64,000 nt of DNA from Pseudomonas sp. JAI120 (GTDB taxonomy: Bacteria; Pseudomonadota; Gammaproteobacteria; Pseudomonadales; Pseudomonadaceae). Within the stretch, counting starts at the first letter, position 1. Every line of letters begins with the position of its first letter. Below are positions 1 through 9,370 of this stretch, piece after piece. The position numbers were made by a program, and so were the translations under genes. The DNA lies in NCBI RefSeq assembly GCF_014207255.1, contig NZ_JACHCZ010000001.1, forward strand, positions 1 to 64,000. The letters are read 5' to 3'. Under the pieces are notes generated by a model. The model had not been told where the DNA came from. It ran no database searches and worked only from the letters and a program-made list of their open reading frames with translations.

Positions 1-1742
1 AGGAACAGCGAACGTCCGACGCCGTTATCCAGCCGCTCAATCCGCCCCAAATAATCCCGAGAAATCCGCAGCCGGTTGTCGTACGCATCGCTGATAGAGA
101 CCAACACACTGTCGCGAAAGTGATAAAACTGCGACGCCTGGGACAACACCAACTCATCCGGCGAAGCGCCCAAATAGATCGCCGCTTCGGCCAGGCTATT
201 GGTGATGGCCGGTCGAGCAACGGTCGGCAATGGAAACGAAGTCATGCGATTTTCATGGTCCGTCCACACCACCGAATCGCCCGACACCACAAGCCGATGC
301 GCCAGCGAATGACTCCAGCCAAACCCCAACCCGCAATCCACTTCCACCGCACTGGTGCGATACAACCGCGTCCACTCAAACGGCAAAATCCCGTCCAACG
401 TGCCATCGGTCAGGGTCAGCAGTTCCTCCCCGGTAACCATCGACACGGGGCAGCCGTTGGTGACGGTCTTATCCGAAGAAGCCGCCGCATCGCCCTTCGG
501 ATTCGTCGATACAACAGGCACATCATCGACAGGCTCCTGCCTGACCAACACGGTCTTCTGTGTCTTGTTACGAACCGCCGGCACCGGGTTGGAAACCAAC
601 TGATCCCCAGCCTTCAACGGCGCAACCGGTACGGTCTTGATCGCTGTCGCCGGGCCACCGAGCAGCAAAGGCTTCACCGCCTCGGCATGCGCGTCCATGG
701 GAGATTTTCCGAACTGCCCCGCCATGCGCTCCAACCATCGGCGCGCACGTTGAGACTTGATGCCGCCCAGCACCTTGGTACTTATTCGCACCGCCATCCC
801 CATCCCGGCAGTGGCGAGACACAGCAGCAAATTGATCAATACTTCGGCGCTGATTTCCCCGAGCAACTCGTTCATATAGGGCGGCGGCAACAGGCGCATC
901 CAGCTGACCGCTGCCGAGAGATGGATGAACAACAGCGGCTCGTCGCTGAGCACCAACAAGCCCTTGGCGAGGGTGTCGGCGCCGAGGCTCAGCAGCTTTT
1001 CAAGTTCGTCCGGGGACAGGTAGTGCAGCAGTTGTTCGGCATAAGCCAACGGGTCGCCAAGCCACTGAAACAGCTGCTTGACAGTGTCCCAGAGCGAGTA
1101 GAGCGCTTCGCCGAAGCCGCGCGCGTAGGCTTGATGCAGGGAGAGATAGCGCTTGGGGAAGCTGGCTTCGGAGTAACCCTTCCATAACGGCTCGAAGGTG
1201 GTCTCCCATTCACTGCGCAACCAACCGTCCAGTACGGCAATCACCGACTGATAAGAGGCATACAGCGCCTTGAAATGATCTTTGGAGACGTTGGGGTAGA
1301 AGCTGACCCGGTACTGCTGGTTGCGATCACATTCCTTGATTTCAAGAATGCCGCTGGGGCCGATGGTCTTGTGGATCGGCTCGCCCAGGGGCCCGCCCTC
1401 TGGATCGACGCGTTGCACCATCACGGGCGTATTGCCAATGGGCACGAACCGAGCGCTCTGGAACATATGCACCAGGGTCAACGTGCCGTTTGCCTGGCAC
1501 GTTGCTGTGGTGCTGCTGGGAATGATGGCGCGGTTGATCGGCGCGACAAGCGCCACGTCATCCCCGACTTTGAAGACCTGTTCGACATCCAGGGCCGAAA
1601 AGCTAAAGAAGCTTTCCGCCCAGTTCTCGTAGGTATTGAGGCAGCGCCCGAAGTCGCTGAGAACGGATTCAACGTCTCGCGTCTTTGAATCCATGGCGGC
1701 CAGCACCAGGTAGCCAATGGCTTGGCGGGTCACCTCGATCAT
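1..1742 (-). CDS. Rhs-family protein, N-terminal part (runs off left edge)
   Basis: About 580 codons are open from an ATG at 1742 to the window edge, so the C-terminal toxin tip and any immunity gene are not visible. Residues about 1-420 form a non-PAAR N-terminal region with a hydrophobic helix near residues 297-316. From about residue 425 the protein shows the conserved Rhs entry motif NGCPVSMVTGEELLTLTDG followed by LPFEWTRLYRTSA, typical of the DUF6531/RHS-repeat shell that encapsulates a toxin domain. The start is supported by an AAGGGG Shine-Dalgarno about 8 nt upstream and an in-frame TGA five codons upstream. Rhs proteins of this kind are usually exported by type VI secretion, but no VgrG or PAAR gene is in the window. 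The family call is firm; the toxin activity is unknown. Confidence 0.85.
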   Translation of the reverse strand, partial: MIEVTRQAIGYLVLAAMDSKTRDVESVLSDFGRCLNTYENWAESFFSFSALDVEQVFKVGDDVALVAPINRAIIPSSTTATCQANGTLTLVHMFQSARFVPIGNTPVMVQRVDPEGGPLGEPIHKTIGPSGILEIKECDRNQQYRVSFYPNVSKDHFKALYASYQSVIAVLDGWLRSEWETTFEPLWKGYSEASFPKRYLSLHQAYARGFGEALYSLWDTVKQLFQWLGDPLAYAEQLLHYLSPDELEKLLSLGADTLAKGLLVLSDEPLLFIHLSAAVSWMRLLPPPYMNELLGEISAEVLINLLLCLATAGMGMAVRISTKVLGGIKSQRARRWLERMAGQFGKSPMDAHAEAVKPLLLGGPATAIKTVPVAPLKAGDQLVSNPVPAVRNKTQKTVLVRQEPVDDVPVVSTNPKGDAAASSDKTVTNGCPVSMVTGEELLTLTDGTLDGILPFEWTRLYRTSAVEVDCGLGFGWSHSLAHRLVVSGDSVVWTDHENRMTSFPLPTVARPAITNSLAEAAIYLGASPDELVLSQASQFYHFRDSVLVSISDAYDNRLRISRDYLGRIERLDNGVGRSLF

Positions 1743-1747
1743 GAAAC

Positions 1748-1766
1748 AGCCCCTTCAACCGGGGCT
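1748..1766. promoter_or_regulatory. Hairpin covering the Rhs ribosome-binding site
   Basis: AGCCCC and GGGGCT form a 6-bp GC-rich stem around a 7-nt loop. On the minus strand the right half contains the GGGG of the Rhs Shine-Dalgarno, so the stem could hide the ribosome-binding site. It could also be a weak terminator for the RND operon upstream, but no T-run follows on the minus strand. Confidence 0.4.
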
Positions 1767-1852
1767 TTAACGAAAACAACCATCTGCAATCCCTCGCACT
1801 GTGTATTCAGGCGAGGGACTTTGCAGCGGTTTTCAGGGCAGGGGAGTAGCGC

Positions 1853-4800
1853 TTATCCGGCGCTTACGTGGGGCGTTTCGACAACTTTTGTCTTCTCCCG
1901 CCCCAGCACCAGGCTGCACAGCGCCGGCAAGAACAACAGCGTCAACACCGTGCCCACCAGCACTCCGCCAATCAGCACGAACGCCAGGGACGACCAGAAC
2001 ACCGACAGCGTCAGCGGAATAAACGCCAGCGCCGCCGCCAGCGCGGTCAGTATTACCGGCCTGGCCCGCCGCACGGTGGCCTCGACGATGGCCTCGCGAA
2101 TTGCCATGCCGTGTTCCTGGTTCTGGCGAATCTGGTCGGTAAAGATCAACGTGTTGCGCATCAGGATCCCGCCGATCCCGATCAAGCCCAGGATCGCGTT
2201 GAACCCGAACGGCTGGTTGAACAGCAGCAAGGTCGGCACCGCGCCAATCAAGCCCAGCGGCGCGGTGGCGAAGACCATGAACATCACGCCGAAGGAACGC
2301 ACCTGGAACATGATCACCGTGAGGGTCAGCAGGATCATGATCGGGAACAGCGCCGCCAGCGCCACGTTGGCCTTGGCGCTTTCTTCCACCGGGCCGCCGA
2401 TGTCGATCCGGTAACCGGCCGGCAGCCTGGCGATCAGCGGTTGCAGGTCTTTGTACACGGCCATTTCCACATCGGGCGGTTGCACGCCGTCGATGATGTC
2501 GGCGCGCACTTCCACGGTGCTTGCGCGGTTGCGGCGCTTGAGGATCGGTTCTTCCATCACCGCCTGGAACTGCCCGACCTGGGCCAGGGGCACCGACGTG
2601 CCGGCGCTGTTGGTCAGGGTCATATTGTTGAGGTTGCCGAGGTTCTCGCGCTGGTTGCCTTGGGCGCGGGCGACCACGGACACGGTGCGGTTGCCCTCAC
2701 GCACTTCGGTGATGGGGTTGCCGCTGAGCAAGGCGTTGAGCTGGGATTTGACCTCGTTGGGGGTAAAACCCAGCAGGCGCAGGCGGTCTTGATCCAGCAC
2801 CAGGCGATAACCGCTGGTGCGTTCGCCCCAATCGAGAAAGGCGTCCTTGGTCAGCGTGTTGGCGGCGACGACCTTGCGCACGTCCTCGGACACGCCGCGC
2901 AGCACATCCACATTCGGGCCGGATACGCGGAACACCACCGGGAAGGGCACCGGTGGGCCGAACAGCAGTTGTGTCACCCGCACCCGCGCCGCTGGAAACT
3001 CACCGGCCGCAATTCGCTCACGCATGCGCAGCTTCAAGGCGTCGCGGGCGTGAGAGTCCGGCGTCTGCACGATCAGCTTGGCAAACGCCGGGTCCGGCAT
3101 TTCGGGGTTCAGCGACAGGAAGAAGCGTGGCGCGCCACCGCCCACATAGGTGTCGACCATGCTGGTCTGCGGCTCTTGCAGCAGCGCTTTTTCCAGCTGC
3201 GCCGCCACCGCCTCGGTGCTCTTGAAGGCACTGCCGGGCGGCATATACACCTCAAGAATCAGCTCGGAACGGTCGGAGTTGGGGAAGAACTGTTTCTTCA
3301 CCACGGCCATGCCCAGCACGCACAGTACAAAGGCGCCGATGACCAACCCGGTCACGAGCCAACGCCTGCGTACGCAGGCTTCGACTAAATCACGCAGCTT
3401 CTGGTAATAGCGCCCGGCATAAATCGCGTCGTGGCCACCGGGCACCGGCTTGATCTGCGGCAGCAACTTCACGCCCAGGTACGGCGTGAACACCACCGCC
3501 ACCAGCCAGGACGAGATCAGTGCAAAGCCGACGATCCAGAAGATATTACCGGCGTATTCCCCCGCACCTGAACGTGCAAACCCCACCGGCAGAAAGCCGA
3601 TGATCGTCACCAGCGTACCGGTGAGCATCGGTGCCGCCGTGGAACTCCAGGCGAAGGTGGCCGCATGAATCCGGTCAAAACCTTCCTCCAGTTTCACCAC
3701 CATCATTTCAATGGCGATGATTGCGTCATCCACCAGCAAACCCAGGGAAATAATCAGTGCGCCCAGGGTAATGCGGTCGAACTCACGCCCGGTGAGCAAC
3801 ATGATCACGAACACCACCGACAAGGTCAGCGGCACCGCAGCCGCCACCACCAGGCCGACGCGAAAGCCCAGGGCCAGCAAGCTGATGAGCATCACCACCG
3901 CGAGGGCGACGAAGAATTTGAGCATGAATTCATTCACCGCCAGGCTGATGTTTTTCGCCTGGTCGGAGACTTTGGCGAAGTTCACGCCCAACGGCAGGTC
4001 CGCCTGGATCCGGGCTTCCTGAGCCTTGAGGCTTTTGTCCAGCTCCAGACCGTTCCAGTGCTTTTCCATGATCACGCCGAGCATCAGCGCCGGGTCGCCC
4101 TGGTGGCGGATGCGGTAGCTGGGCGGGTCTTCATACCCGCGGCTGACGCTGGCGACATCGGCAATGCGCAGCACGCGACCGTTGACTTCCAGGGGCACGT
4201 TTTCGATCAGCGCCAGACTGTCGAAGGCACCGTCGATACGGATATAGGCGCGGGCCCCGGCGGTTTCCACGAAGCCAGACGGCGCCACGGCGTTTTGTGC
4301 GGCGAGGGCGCTGAAGATCTGGTCCGGCTTGATGCCCAGGGTCGCCAGGCGCTCATAGGAGAACTCGACGAAGATTCGCTGCGCCTGCTCGCCGAGGATA
4401 TTGACCTTCTTCACCCCCGGCAGGTTGAGCAGGCCCTGGCGCAACTCTTCGGCCATCTGCACCTGTTGCCGATGGGGCAAGTGCTCGGCCTCCAGGGCGT
4501 ACAGGGCGAAGTACACATCGGAATATTCATCGTTGAAGAACGGCCCGATCACACCGTTGGGCAGCCTCGCGGCTTCATCGCTGAGTTTTTTGCGCGTCTG
4601 GTAGAACAGCTCCTGGATTTCGCCGGGGCGCGTGGACTCCTTGTAGGTCATGCGCATCGACACAAAACCCGGCTGGGCGATGGTCTCGACGCGGTCGTAG
4701 TAGTCCAGTTCCTGCAGGCGCTTCTCCAGGCGGTCGGCAACCTGCTCCTGCATCTCCTGGGCAGTAGCGCCGGGCCAGGCAGCGGTAATGGTCATGACCT

Positions 4801-4942
4801 TGACGGTAAACGACGGGTCTTCGGCGCGTCCCAGTTTGCCGAACGAGAAGATCCCGGCGGCGAGGATCGCAATGATCAAAAACAGCGTGACTGCGCGGTG
4901 CTTGACCGCCAGTTCCGAGAGGTTGATGCCGCGCATGCTCAT
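1853..4942 (-). CDS. RND efflux transporter permease subunit
   Basis: This 1029-residue inner-membrane protein has the normal RND length and layout: one N-terminal helix (about residues 16-34), a periplasmic pore/docking domain, a central membrane block, a second periplasmic domain and a C-terminal membrane block. The helix-4 motif LGLLVDDAIIAIE carries the adjacent aspartates used for proton relay. The GRAEDPSFTVKVM motif after helix 1 groups it with the shorter TriC/YerP-like branch rather than MexB. Its start overlaps the stop of the adaptor gene by 4 nt (ATGA), indicating one operon. No outer-membrane channel gene is adjacent, so it presumably borrows one. Substrates cannot be read from the sequence. 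Confidence 0.93.
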   Translation of the reverse strand: MSMRGINLSELAVKHRAVTLFLIIAILAAGIFSFGKLGRAEDPSFTVKVMTITAAWPGATAQEMQEQVADRLEKRLQELDYYDRVETIAQPGFVSMRMTYKESTRPGEIQELFYQTRKKLSDEAARLPNGVIGPFFNDEYSDVYFALYALEAEHLPHRQQVQMAEELRQGLLNLPGVKKVNILGEQAQRIFVEFSYERLATLGIKPDQIFSALAAQNAVAPSGFVETAGARAYIRIDGAFDSLALIENVPLEVNGRVLRIADVASVSRGYEDPPSYRIRHQGDPALMLGVIMEKHWNGLELDKSLKAQEARIQADLPLGVNFAKVSDQAKNISLAVNEFMLKFFVALAVVMLISLLALGFRVGLVVAAAVPLTLSVVFVIMLLTGREFDRITLGALIISLGLLVDDAIIAIEMMVVKLEEGFDRIHAATFAWSSTAAPMLTGTLVTIIGFLPVGFARSGAGEYAGNIFWIVGFALISSWLVAVVFTPYLGVKLLPQIKPVPGGHDAIYAGRYYQKLRDLVEACVRRRWLVTGLVIGAFVLCVLGMAVVKKQFFPNSDRSELILEVYMPPGSAFKSTEAVAAQLEKALLQEPQTSMVDTYVGGGAPRFFLSLNPEMPDPAFAKLIVQTPDSHARDALKLRMRERIAAGEFPAARVRVTQLLFGPPVPFPVVFRVSGPNVDVLRGVSEDVRKVVAANTLTKDAFLDWGERTSGYRLVLDQDRLRLLGFTPNEVKSQLNALLSGNPITEVREGNRTVSVVARAQGNQRENLGNLNNMTLTNSAGTSVPLAQVGQFQAVMEEPILKRRNRASTVEVRADIIDGVQPPDVEMAVYKDLQPLIARLPAGYRIDIGGPVEESAKANVALAALFPIMILLTLTVIMFQVRSFGVMFMVFATAPLGLIGAVPTLLLFNQPFGFNAILGLIGIGGILMRNTLIFTDQIRQNQEHGMAIREAIVEATVRRARPVILTALAAALAFIPLTLSVFWSSLAFVLIGGVLVGTVLTLLFLPALCSLVLGREKTKVVETPHVSAG

Positions 4943-6045
4943 TGGTCCTGTTTGCGGTTGAGGGCCAGCACCTGGGCGGGCAACAGGCGCACCGCATCGC
5001 CGTTGTGCAACAGGTGCGCGCCGAGGGCGACGACGACCTGGCCGGGGTTCACGCCGCTGTCGAGCAGGGCGTCTTCCTGGCCGAGGCTGGCGACCTTGAC
5101 GGCGGCGAAGCTGACCTTGTTATCCGCGCCGATCAACCACACACCGGTGCCTTGCCCGGCATCGTGCAACGCACCGATGGGCACGCGAGTTTGTTGCGCC
5201 TGGCCGTTGCCTTGCAGGCGCACAGTGATGGTCGAACCGAGGGCGAAGCGCTCGACGTTACCGTGCAGCACATAACGGGCGCGGTAGGTGCGGGTGACCG
5301 GGTCGGCGCTGGCCGACAGTTCGCGCAAGGTGGCCGTTACCGCCTGGCCCGGGGCGCCGAAGGGGAAGGCCAGGGCTTTTTGCGCGGCCTGGTCACGCTG
5401 GTTTTCCGGCAGGTTAACGATGGCTTCGCGGGCGCCGTCATGGGCCAGGCGCGCGACGATTTGCCCTTCGGCGACCACTTGGCCGCGGTCCACCCGCACG
5501 TCGGTGATGGTGCCGTCGCCGTCGGCCTTGAGTACCGAGTAAGTGCGGCGGTTCTCGATCTGGCTGGCATCGGATTGCGCCGCAGCCAGCTCGGCCTCGG
5601 CGACGCGCAGGTTAGTCGCCGACTGGTCGAAGATCTGCCGCGACACCGCGCCGGTACTGGCCAGGCGCTGGTAGCGGTTTTCATCGTCGCGGCGTTGGCG
5701 CAGTTGCGCCTGGGCGGCGTTGACGCGGTTTTTCGCCGAGCGCAGGGCCAGCTCGAAGTCGCCGATGTCCAGCACCAGCAGGGTGTCGCCACGGGAGACG
5801 TGCTGGCCGGGGTCGACCTTGCGTTCGATGACCTTGCCGCTGACCCGGAAGCCCAGGTCGCTTTCCGTACGCGCCGCCACCACGCCGGTGTAGGCGCTTT
5901 GCTGAGTGCCGGCGGCTTCGACCTTGGCGGCGAGTACCGGACGTGGTTGCGGCACTTCAGCGGCGGTGTCGGCCTGGCTGTTGCAGCCACTGAGGAGGAT
6001 CAACAGGGCCAGGGGCGTGAGAAGACGCGAGGGGAGAGGGATCAT
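4939..6045 (-). CDS. RND efflux periplasmic adaptor, lipoprotein
   Basis: The 368-residue membrane-fusion protein begins with a lipoprotein signal peptide ending in the lipobox LLSGC (Cys about residue 21). It then shows the lipoyl/barrel-sandwich segment (SDLGFRVSGKVIERKVDPGQ), an alpha-hairpin rich in AAQAQLRQRR-type heptads, and the beta-barrel (GTITDVRVDRGQVVAEGQ). It would link the permease to an outer-membrane factor. It is the first gene of a two-gene operon and diverges from a Bcr-type exporter; the perfect palindrome in the 100-nt gap is a likely operator. Confidence 0.92.
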   Translation of the reverse strand: MIPLPSRLLTPLALLILLSGCNSQADTAAEVPQPRPVLAAKVEAAGTQQSAYTGVVAARTESDLGFRVSGKVIERKVDPGQHVSRGDTLLVLDIGDFELALRSAKNRVNAAQAQLRQRRDDENRYQRLASTGAVSRQIFDQSATNLRVAEAELAAAQSDASQIENRRTYSVLKADGDGTITDVRVDRGQVVAEGQIVARLAHDGAREAIVNLPENQRDQAAQKALAFPFGAPGQAVTATLRELSASADPVTRTYRARYVLHGNVERFALGSTITVRLQGNGQAQQTRVPIGALHDAGQGTGVWLIGADNKVSFAAVKVASLGQEDALLDSGVNPGQVVVALGAHLLHNGDAVRLLPAQVLALNRKQDQ

Positions 6046-6072
6046 GTCGGGCTCCGGGGATTACCAGTGGGC

Positions 6073-6096
6073 AAAAAATTATGGACATAATTTTTT
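6073..6096. promoter_or_regulatory. Perfect 24-bp palindrome, likely operator
   Basis: AAAAAATTATG, a 2-nt centre (GA), and CATAATTTTTT give 11-bp perfect arms. It lies between the diverging RND operon (start 6045) and the MFS gene (start 6146). A related half-site ATTATGG recurs at 6103-6109. Since both flanking genes point away, a terminator role is unlikely. No regulator gene is next to it. Confidence 0.6.
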
Positions 6097-6145
6097 ACGC
6101 ATATTATGGTCGAAATATAAATAAATCCAGCCCCGGATAATCCCC

Positions 6146-7351
6146 ATGTCGAACGCCCCGGCCCCATCGCGAAGCTTATTGTTTTTACTGGTGGCCCTGA
6201 CGGCACTGGGTGAAGTCTCGACCCAATTGATCATCCCAGGCTTGGGTGTGATCGAGCAGGCACTGCTGGCGCCGTCGGGGGCGGCGCTGATGGCACTGTC
6301 GGCGTTTGTCGCCGCCTTTGGCCTGGGGCAACTGCTGTTCGGGCCGCTGTCGGACCGTATCGGCCGCCGCCCGGTGCTGATCGGCGGGCTGTTGCTGTAT
6401 GTGCTGGCGACCTTGTCGATGCTGCTGGTCAATGACATCCAGCAATTTATTGCCGCTCGCGTCGTGCAAGGCCTCGGCGCCTGCGCTGCGTTGGTACTGG
6501 CGCGCACCGTGGTGCGTGACGTGTGGAAGGCCGACGCGGGGCCGGCGCTGGCGCTGACCATGATCGGCATGCTTTACGCCATCGTCGTCGCACCGATGGT
6601 CGGCGGCCTGCTGGTCAAGCTGCTGGGCTGGCGGGCGCCGATCCTGCTGGCCTTGGCGATTGGCAGTGTGGTGTTGCTGCTGGCGCTGCTGTTCTTCCGC
6701 GAGAGCAATCACTTTCTCGACCCCAAGGCCGGCCACTGGCGCACCCTCGGCGGGCAATACCTGGATCTGCTCAAGGGCCGCCAGTACCGCGCGTTCGCCG
6801 TGGCGCTGGCGTGCACCTATGGCGCCATGTTCGCAGTGATCGCCGGTTCCTCGGCGGTGTATATCAATCTGCTGGGCTTGAGCAGCCTGGAGTACGGCAT
6901 CAATTTCGGCGTGATCGTGTCGATGCTGATCATCGGTTCCACCTACACCCGGCGCAACATCCAGCGCCTGGGGCCGCAACGGATTGTGGCGATGGGCGTG
7001 ACGCTGGTGGCCATGGGCGGGATTGCCGCGCTGGTGATTTATGCGCTGTTTGGCCTGTCGGTGCTGGGCCTGGATATTCCCATTGCGCTGGCGACCCTCG
7101 GCGGCGGCCTGGTATTGCCCGGGTCTGTGACCGGCGGGGTCATGCCCAACGCTCACCGCGCCGGTTTGGCGGCGGGCTTGATGGGTTTTGCGCAGATGTT
7201 CGGCGCGACCTGCAGTGGCCTGTTGCTGAGCCATCTGCGCGACGGCAGTGCCACGCCGATGATCGTGATCCAGGCGTGTTTTGCCGTGACGGCTTTCGTG
7301 GCCTTCCATTTGTTACGTGAGCGCCGTAGCGCAGAGGTCGCGGCCGCCTGA
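6146..7351 (+). CDS. MFS transporter, Bcr/CflA-like drug exporter
   Basis: The 401-residue protein has about 12 predicted membrane helices and the 12-TM drug/proton antiporter motif A in the first cytoplasmic loop (GPLSDRIGRRPVL, about residues 67-79) plus the arginine-containing motif B (RVVQGLGACAALVLARTVVRD). This matches the Bcr/CflA family, which exports bicyclomycin, sulfonamides or chloramphenicol in other bacteria. The gene diverges from an RND pump and may share its operator at 6073-6096, suggesting coordinated efflux. The ribosome-binding site before the ATG is weak. The actual substrate is not deducible. Confidence 0.88.
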   Translation: MSNAPAPSRSLLFLLVALTALGEVSTQLIIPGLGVIEQALLAPSGAALMALSAFVAAFGLGQLLFGPLSDRIGRRPVLIGGLLLYVLATLSMLLVNDIQQFIAARVVQGLGACAALVLARTVVRDVWKADAGPALALTMIGMLYAIVVAPMVGGLLVKLLGWRAPILLALAIGSVVLLLALLFFRESNHFLDPKAGHWRTLGGQYLDLLKGRQYRAFAVALACTYGAMFAVIAGSSAVYINLLGLSSLEYGINFGVIVSMLIIGSTYTRRNIQRLGPQRIVAMGVTLVAMGGIAALVIYALFGLSVLGLDIPIALATLGGGLVLPGSVTGGVMPNAHRAGLAAGLMGFAQMFGATCSGLLLSHLRDGSATPMIVIQACFAVTAFVAFHLLRERRSAEVAAA

Positions 7352-7384
7352 GTTGTCACACTTTGTCCAAGTTTCTCGGGGCTG

Positions 7385-7403
7385 GATGATTACGATTCTC
7401 TTT
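7385..7403. promoter_or_regulatory. Weak Fur-box candidate
   Basis: GATGATTACGATTCTC matches only about 10 of 19 positions of the Fur consensus, about 30 nt before the receptor start. It is listed because iron regulation of this gene is expected; the match alone would not be convincing. Confidence 0.25.
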
Positions 7404-7429
7404 TGAGTCTAATCCGAAGGTCTTCGCCC

Positions 7430-9370
7430 ATGCTGCCTGCTTTTCGTTTCTCGCCCCTGGCCCTGCTGGTTGCCGCCAGTCTTCATGCCCACGCGGATGA
7501 GCCTGTTGCACTGGAACTCAATGATGTCGTGGTGACTGCATCCGGTTTTGCGCAAAGCGCGGAAGACGCGCCGGCCTCGGTCACCGTGATCGATGGCGAG
7601 GAACTGCGCCGCAAGTCCTACCGCGACCTCGGCGACGCAGTACGGGACGTAGAAGGTGTGACGGTCAACGGCGGTGCGAATGAAACCGACATCTCTATCC
7701 GTGGCATGCCGGCCGACTACACCCTGATCATGGTCGACGGCAAGCGCCAGAGTGCGCGGGAATCGCGGGTCAATGGCAACAGTGGCTACGAACAGAGCTT
7801 TGTACCACCCGCTGCGGCCATCGAGCGTATCGAAGTGGTGCGCGGGCCGATGTCCTCGCTGTACGGCTCGGATGCCATCGGCGGGGTGATCAACGTGATC
7901 ACGCGCAAGGTCTCTCCGACCTGGGGCGGCTCCATCGGGTATGACTACTCGGCGCGCCAGCACAGCGACCAGGGCAATGCACGCCAGACCCAGTTCTACC
8001 TCAGCGGCCCGCTCAAGGAAGATTTCCTCGGTTTGCAGGTGTGGGGCCGCTACCTGGATCGCCAGGCCGACGACGACATCGAGCAGACCAATGGCTTCAG
8101 CAAAGCCGACCACCGCGACCTCACCGCACGCCTGGCCTTCACCCCGACCCTCGACCACGACATCCTGTTGGAAGCCGGCGCCACGCGCTTGAAGAATGGC
8201 GACGGCATGAGCGCCAACTGGGCCACCCGCGAGCAGGAAAACAACCGCGATCACTGGTCGCTGTCGCACCAGGGCCGCTGGGGCTGGGCCACCTCGGACA
8301 TCGCGCTGTCCCAGGAAACCTCCAGCCGCGAAGGCAAGGCGACACCAGCGCAGACTGACATCTACGGGCGCAAACCCGAGATCAAGAACACCGTGTTCGA
8401 CGCCAAGCTGGTGGTGCCCACCGCCCATAACGTCAGCACCGTGGGCGTGCAATGGAATAAAAGCGAACTGACCGACTGGAACCAGGGCCTCGGTGACCGT
8501 GTCGACTATAAATTCTCGGTGGTGCAAAAAGCCCTGTTCGCGGAAAACGAGTGGTCGATGACCGACAGCTTCGCGCTGACCACCGGCCTGCGCCTGGATG
8601 AGCACGAAGAGTACGGCGCCCATCTCAGCCCGCGGGTCTACGGCGTGTGGCGCGCCACCGAGCAGTGGACGCTCAAGGGCGGTATCGCCCGAGGTTTCAA
8701 GGCGCCGGAGCTGCGTGCCGTGGTTGAGGACTATGCTTACCTGCGCCGCAACCGCTTCGTGATGTTCGGCAACCCGGACCTCAAGCCCGAGACCAGCACC
8801 AACTATGGAGTCTCGGCGTTGTGGAGCAACCGCGACAACCTGTCCGGCGGCGTGACGCTGTTCTACAACGACTTCCAGGACAAGCTCTCCACCGTCACCA
8901 CCGACCGGCGCTGGAACGGCTACACCATCATGGACCGGGTCAACGTCGACAAGGCGATCATCCAGGGCGTTGAGCTCAATGGCCAATGGGACATCAACCC
9001 CAGCGTGCTGCTCAAGGCCAACTACACCTACACCGACTCCGAACAGAAAAGCGGCGCCAACAAAGGCGCGCCCCTGGCCCTCACACCTGAGCAAAAAGCC
9101 AATGTGCGCACCGAATGGACCATCAACGATCGCACCCAGGCCTGGGCCTCGCTGAGCTACTACGGCGAGGAAACCGGCAACACCCTTACCACCGACGAAC
9201 CGGCGCCGGGCTACACCACCGCCGACCTGGGCGGCTCCTATGACGTGAGCGATTCGTTGACCCTCAACGCCTCCCTCAACAACCTCACCGACAAGCGCCT
9301 GGACGATGAAACCTACGGCACGGTGAACTACGGCCGCACCCTGTGGATGGGCGCCACGCTCAACTTCTAG
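7430..9370 (+). CDS. TonB-dependent siderophore receptor (FepA/CirA type)
   Basis: The ATG at 7430 is preferred because GAAGG lies 9 nt upstream and it gives a clean signal peptide ending near residue 23 (AHA-DEP). The 646-residue product then shows a TonB-box-like segment (NDVVVTAS), a plug domain with IRGMPADYTLIMVDGK and the conserved VRGPMSSLYGSDAIGGVIN, and a long outer-membrane barrel ending in LWMGATLNF with a terminal Phe. It resembles the catecholate-type receptors FepA and CirA, importing a ferric siderophore across the outer membrane. It ends tail-to-tail with a sensor-kinase gene, sharing a CTAG that supplies both stop codons, a layout like the Pfe and Pir receptor/two-component loci. 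The ligand is uncertain. Confidence 0.9.
   Translation: MLPAFRFSPLALLVAASLHAHADEPVALELNDVVVTASGFAQSAEDAPASVTVIDGEELRRKSYRDLGDAVRDVEGVTVNGGANETDISIRGMPADYTLIMVDGKRQSARESRVNGNSGYEQSFVPPAAAIERIEVVRGPMSSLYGSDAIGGVINVITRKVSPTWGGSIGYDYSARQHSDQGNARQTQFYLSGPLKEDFLGLQVWGRYLDRQADDDIEQTNGFSKADHRDLTARLAFTPTLDHDILLEAGATRLKNGDGMSANWATREQENNRDHWSLSHQGRWGWATSDIALSQETSSREGKATPAQTDIYGRKPEIKNTVFDAKLVVPTAHNVSTVGVQWNKSELTDWNQGLGDRVDYKFSVVQKALFAENEWSMTDSFALTTGLRLDEHEEYGAHLSPRVYGVWRATEQWTLKGGIARGFKAPELRAVVEDYAYLRRNRFVMFGNPDLKPETSTNYGVSALWSNRDNLSGGVTLFYNDFQDKLSTVTTDRRWNGYTIMDRVNVDKAIIQGVELNGQWDINPSVLLKANYTYTDSEQKSGANKGAPLALTPEQKANVRTEWTINDRTQAWASLSYYGEETGNTLTTDEPAPGYTTADLGGSYDVSDSLTLNASLNNLTDKRLDDETYGTVNYGRTLWMGATLNF

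Noticed and set aside
120..1187. Long plus-strand ORF opposite the Rhs frame
   Set aside because: Composition is arginine/histidine/glutamine-rich and shows no domain; the opposite strand has clear Rhs homology and a ribosome-binding site.
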